This document shows positions 5,561 to 5,969 of a stretch of DNA of 5,969 nucleotides, in pieces. The first letter of the stretch is position 1. Each line of letters opens with the position of its first letter. A program made the position numbers and the translations under genes. Under the pieces are notes generated by a model that was not told where the DNA came from, ran no database searches, and saw only the letters and a list, made by a program, of their open reading frames with translations. The stretch covers positions 1-5,969 of the forward strand of contig JALVEG010000018.1 in assembly GCA_027031145.1 (NCBI GenBank), in the 5' to 3' direction. Source of the stretch: Saprospiraceae bacterium. GTDB lineage: Bacteria; Bacteroidota; Bacteroidia; Chitinophagales; Saprospiraceae.

Positions 5561-5923
5561 TTATTTCCAATTCTTTTCAACATATTGAATGAATTTATTG
5601 ATTTTTTTACCTAAAACATCATATTCATTTATCAATTCGATTAATGGTTTTTCTTTGAAATGTATATCACTAATCATATTCAAATGAGAGATAGTTTCAT
5701 CACATGATGCTTGTGCATAGACTAAATACTTAATAAAATCAGCTTTATATTTTTTCCTTCCATAACCCTCTGCTATAGTGTCTTTAACTCTTTTTGAAGA
5801 TCTTCTTATTTGACTTCCCTGCTCATATAATTCGTAGTTCGGAAGTTTTAAAGTCATTTGATGAATTTCAATTGCCAAATTGTATGCTAATTTGTAAATA
5901 TCCAATTCAGTATAATTACTCAT
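5561..5923 (-). CDS. Four-helix-bundle protein (23S rRNA intervening-sequence protein family)
   Basis: The protein belongs to the small four-helix-bundle family (TIGR02436/PF05635) first found encoded in intervening sequences of spirochaete 23S rRNA genes and now known as stand-alone genes, often many per genome, in Bacteroidota. At 120 residues it has the usual length. The hallmarks are LP..ELYEQGSQIRRSS at 27-43, the DTIAEGYGR segment at 48-56 and the FIKYLVYAQASCDETISHL stretch at 63-81. Helices run at about 6-26, 33-51, 58-85 and 92-118. The basic surface and the family's pentameric structures have suggested nucleic-acid binding, but the biological role is not established. No rRNA gene is near it here, so this is a stand-alone copy. 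The ATG sits behind an A/T-rich stretch without a Shine-Dalgarno sequence, and the promoter is probably beyond the right edge. Confidence 0.9.
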   Translation of the reverse strand: MSNYTELDIYKLAYNLAIEIHQMTLKLPNYELYEQGSQIRRSSKRVKDTIAEGYGRKKYKADFIKYLVYAQASCDETISHLNMISDIHFKEKPLIELINEYDVLGKKINKFIQYVEKNWK

Positions 5924-5969
5924 TTATTATTAATTTAATTTTTTATCCAATCCAAAACAACCAACCTGC

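Overview
The window is about one-third G+C and looks like a chromosomal piece of a Gram-negative member of the Bacteroidota or a close relative such as Ignavibacteria. This rests on three things: an A/T-rich genome without clear Shine-Dalgarno sequences, several TAnnTTTG boxes that match the Bacteroidota -7 promoter element, and a gene set of Lpt-type permease, four-helix-bundle protein and two-subunit 2-oxoacid:ferredoxin oxidoreductase. The assignment is an inference. No rRNA, tRNA or CRISPR array is visible.

Left part (1-2600): a roughly 200-base leader with two possible stem-loops and one promoter-like box precedes a two-gene operon whose reading frames overlap by ATGA. The genes encode the alpha subunit and a beta-gamma fusion of a 2-oxoacid:ferredoxin oxidoreductase. 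The fold, the thiamine diphosphate site and the four iron-sulfur cysteines are intact. Several family motifs are altered, so the substrate cannot be named.

Middle part (2600-3420): a small orphan membrane protein (82 aa) is followed by a 160-bp fold-back element with 17-bp perfect terminal inverted repeats and a TA duplication, which looks like a non-autonomous MITE. The right end of the element, together with flanking DNA, forms a candidate Bacteroidota promoter pointing at queD. The stretch between that promoter and queD carries repeated CTTAAT motifs that could form alternative hairpins.

Right part (3419-5969): queD (6-carboxytetrahydropterin synthase family) is on the plus strand. It converges on a minus-strand group made of a four-helix-bundle protein, an LptF/LptG-family permease of the lipopolysaccharide export machine, and a 119-aa conserved-looking protein of unknown function only 6 bases behind the permease. 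A perfect 9+9-bp palindrome lies between the convergent genes.

The genes do not form one pathway. The real functional units are the oxidoreductase operon and the permease plus its 119-aa companion. The most noteworthy points are the divergent oxidoreductase, the MITE with its possible promoter contribution, and the permease-linked unknown gene. Nothing here amounts to a clearly new multi-gene system.
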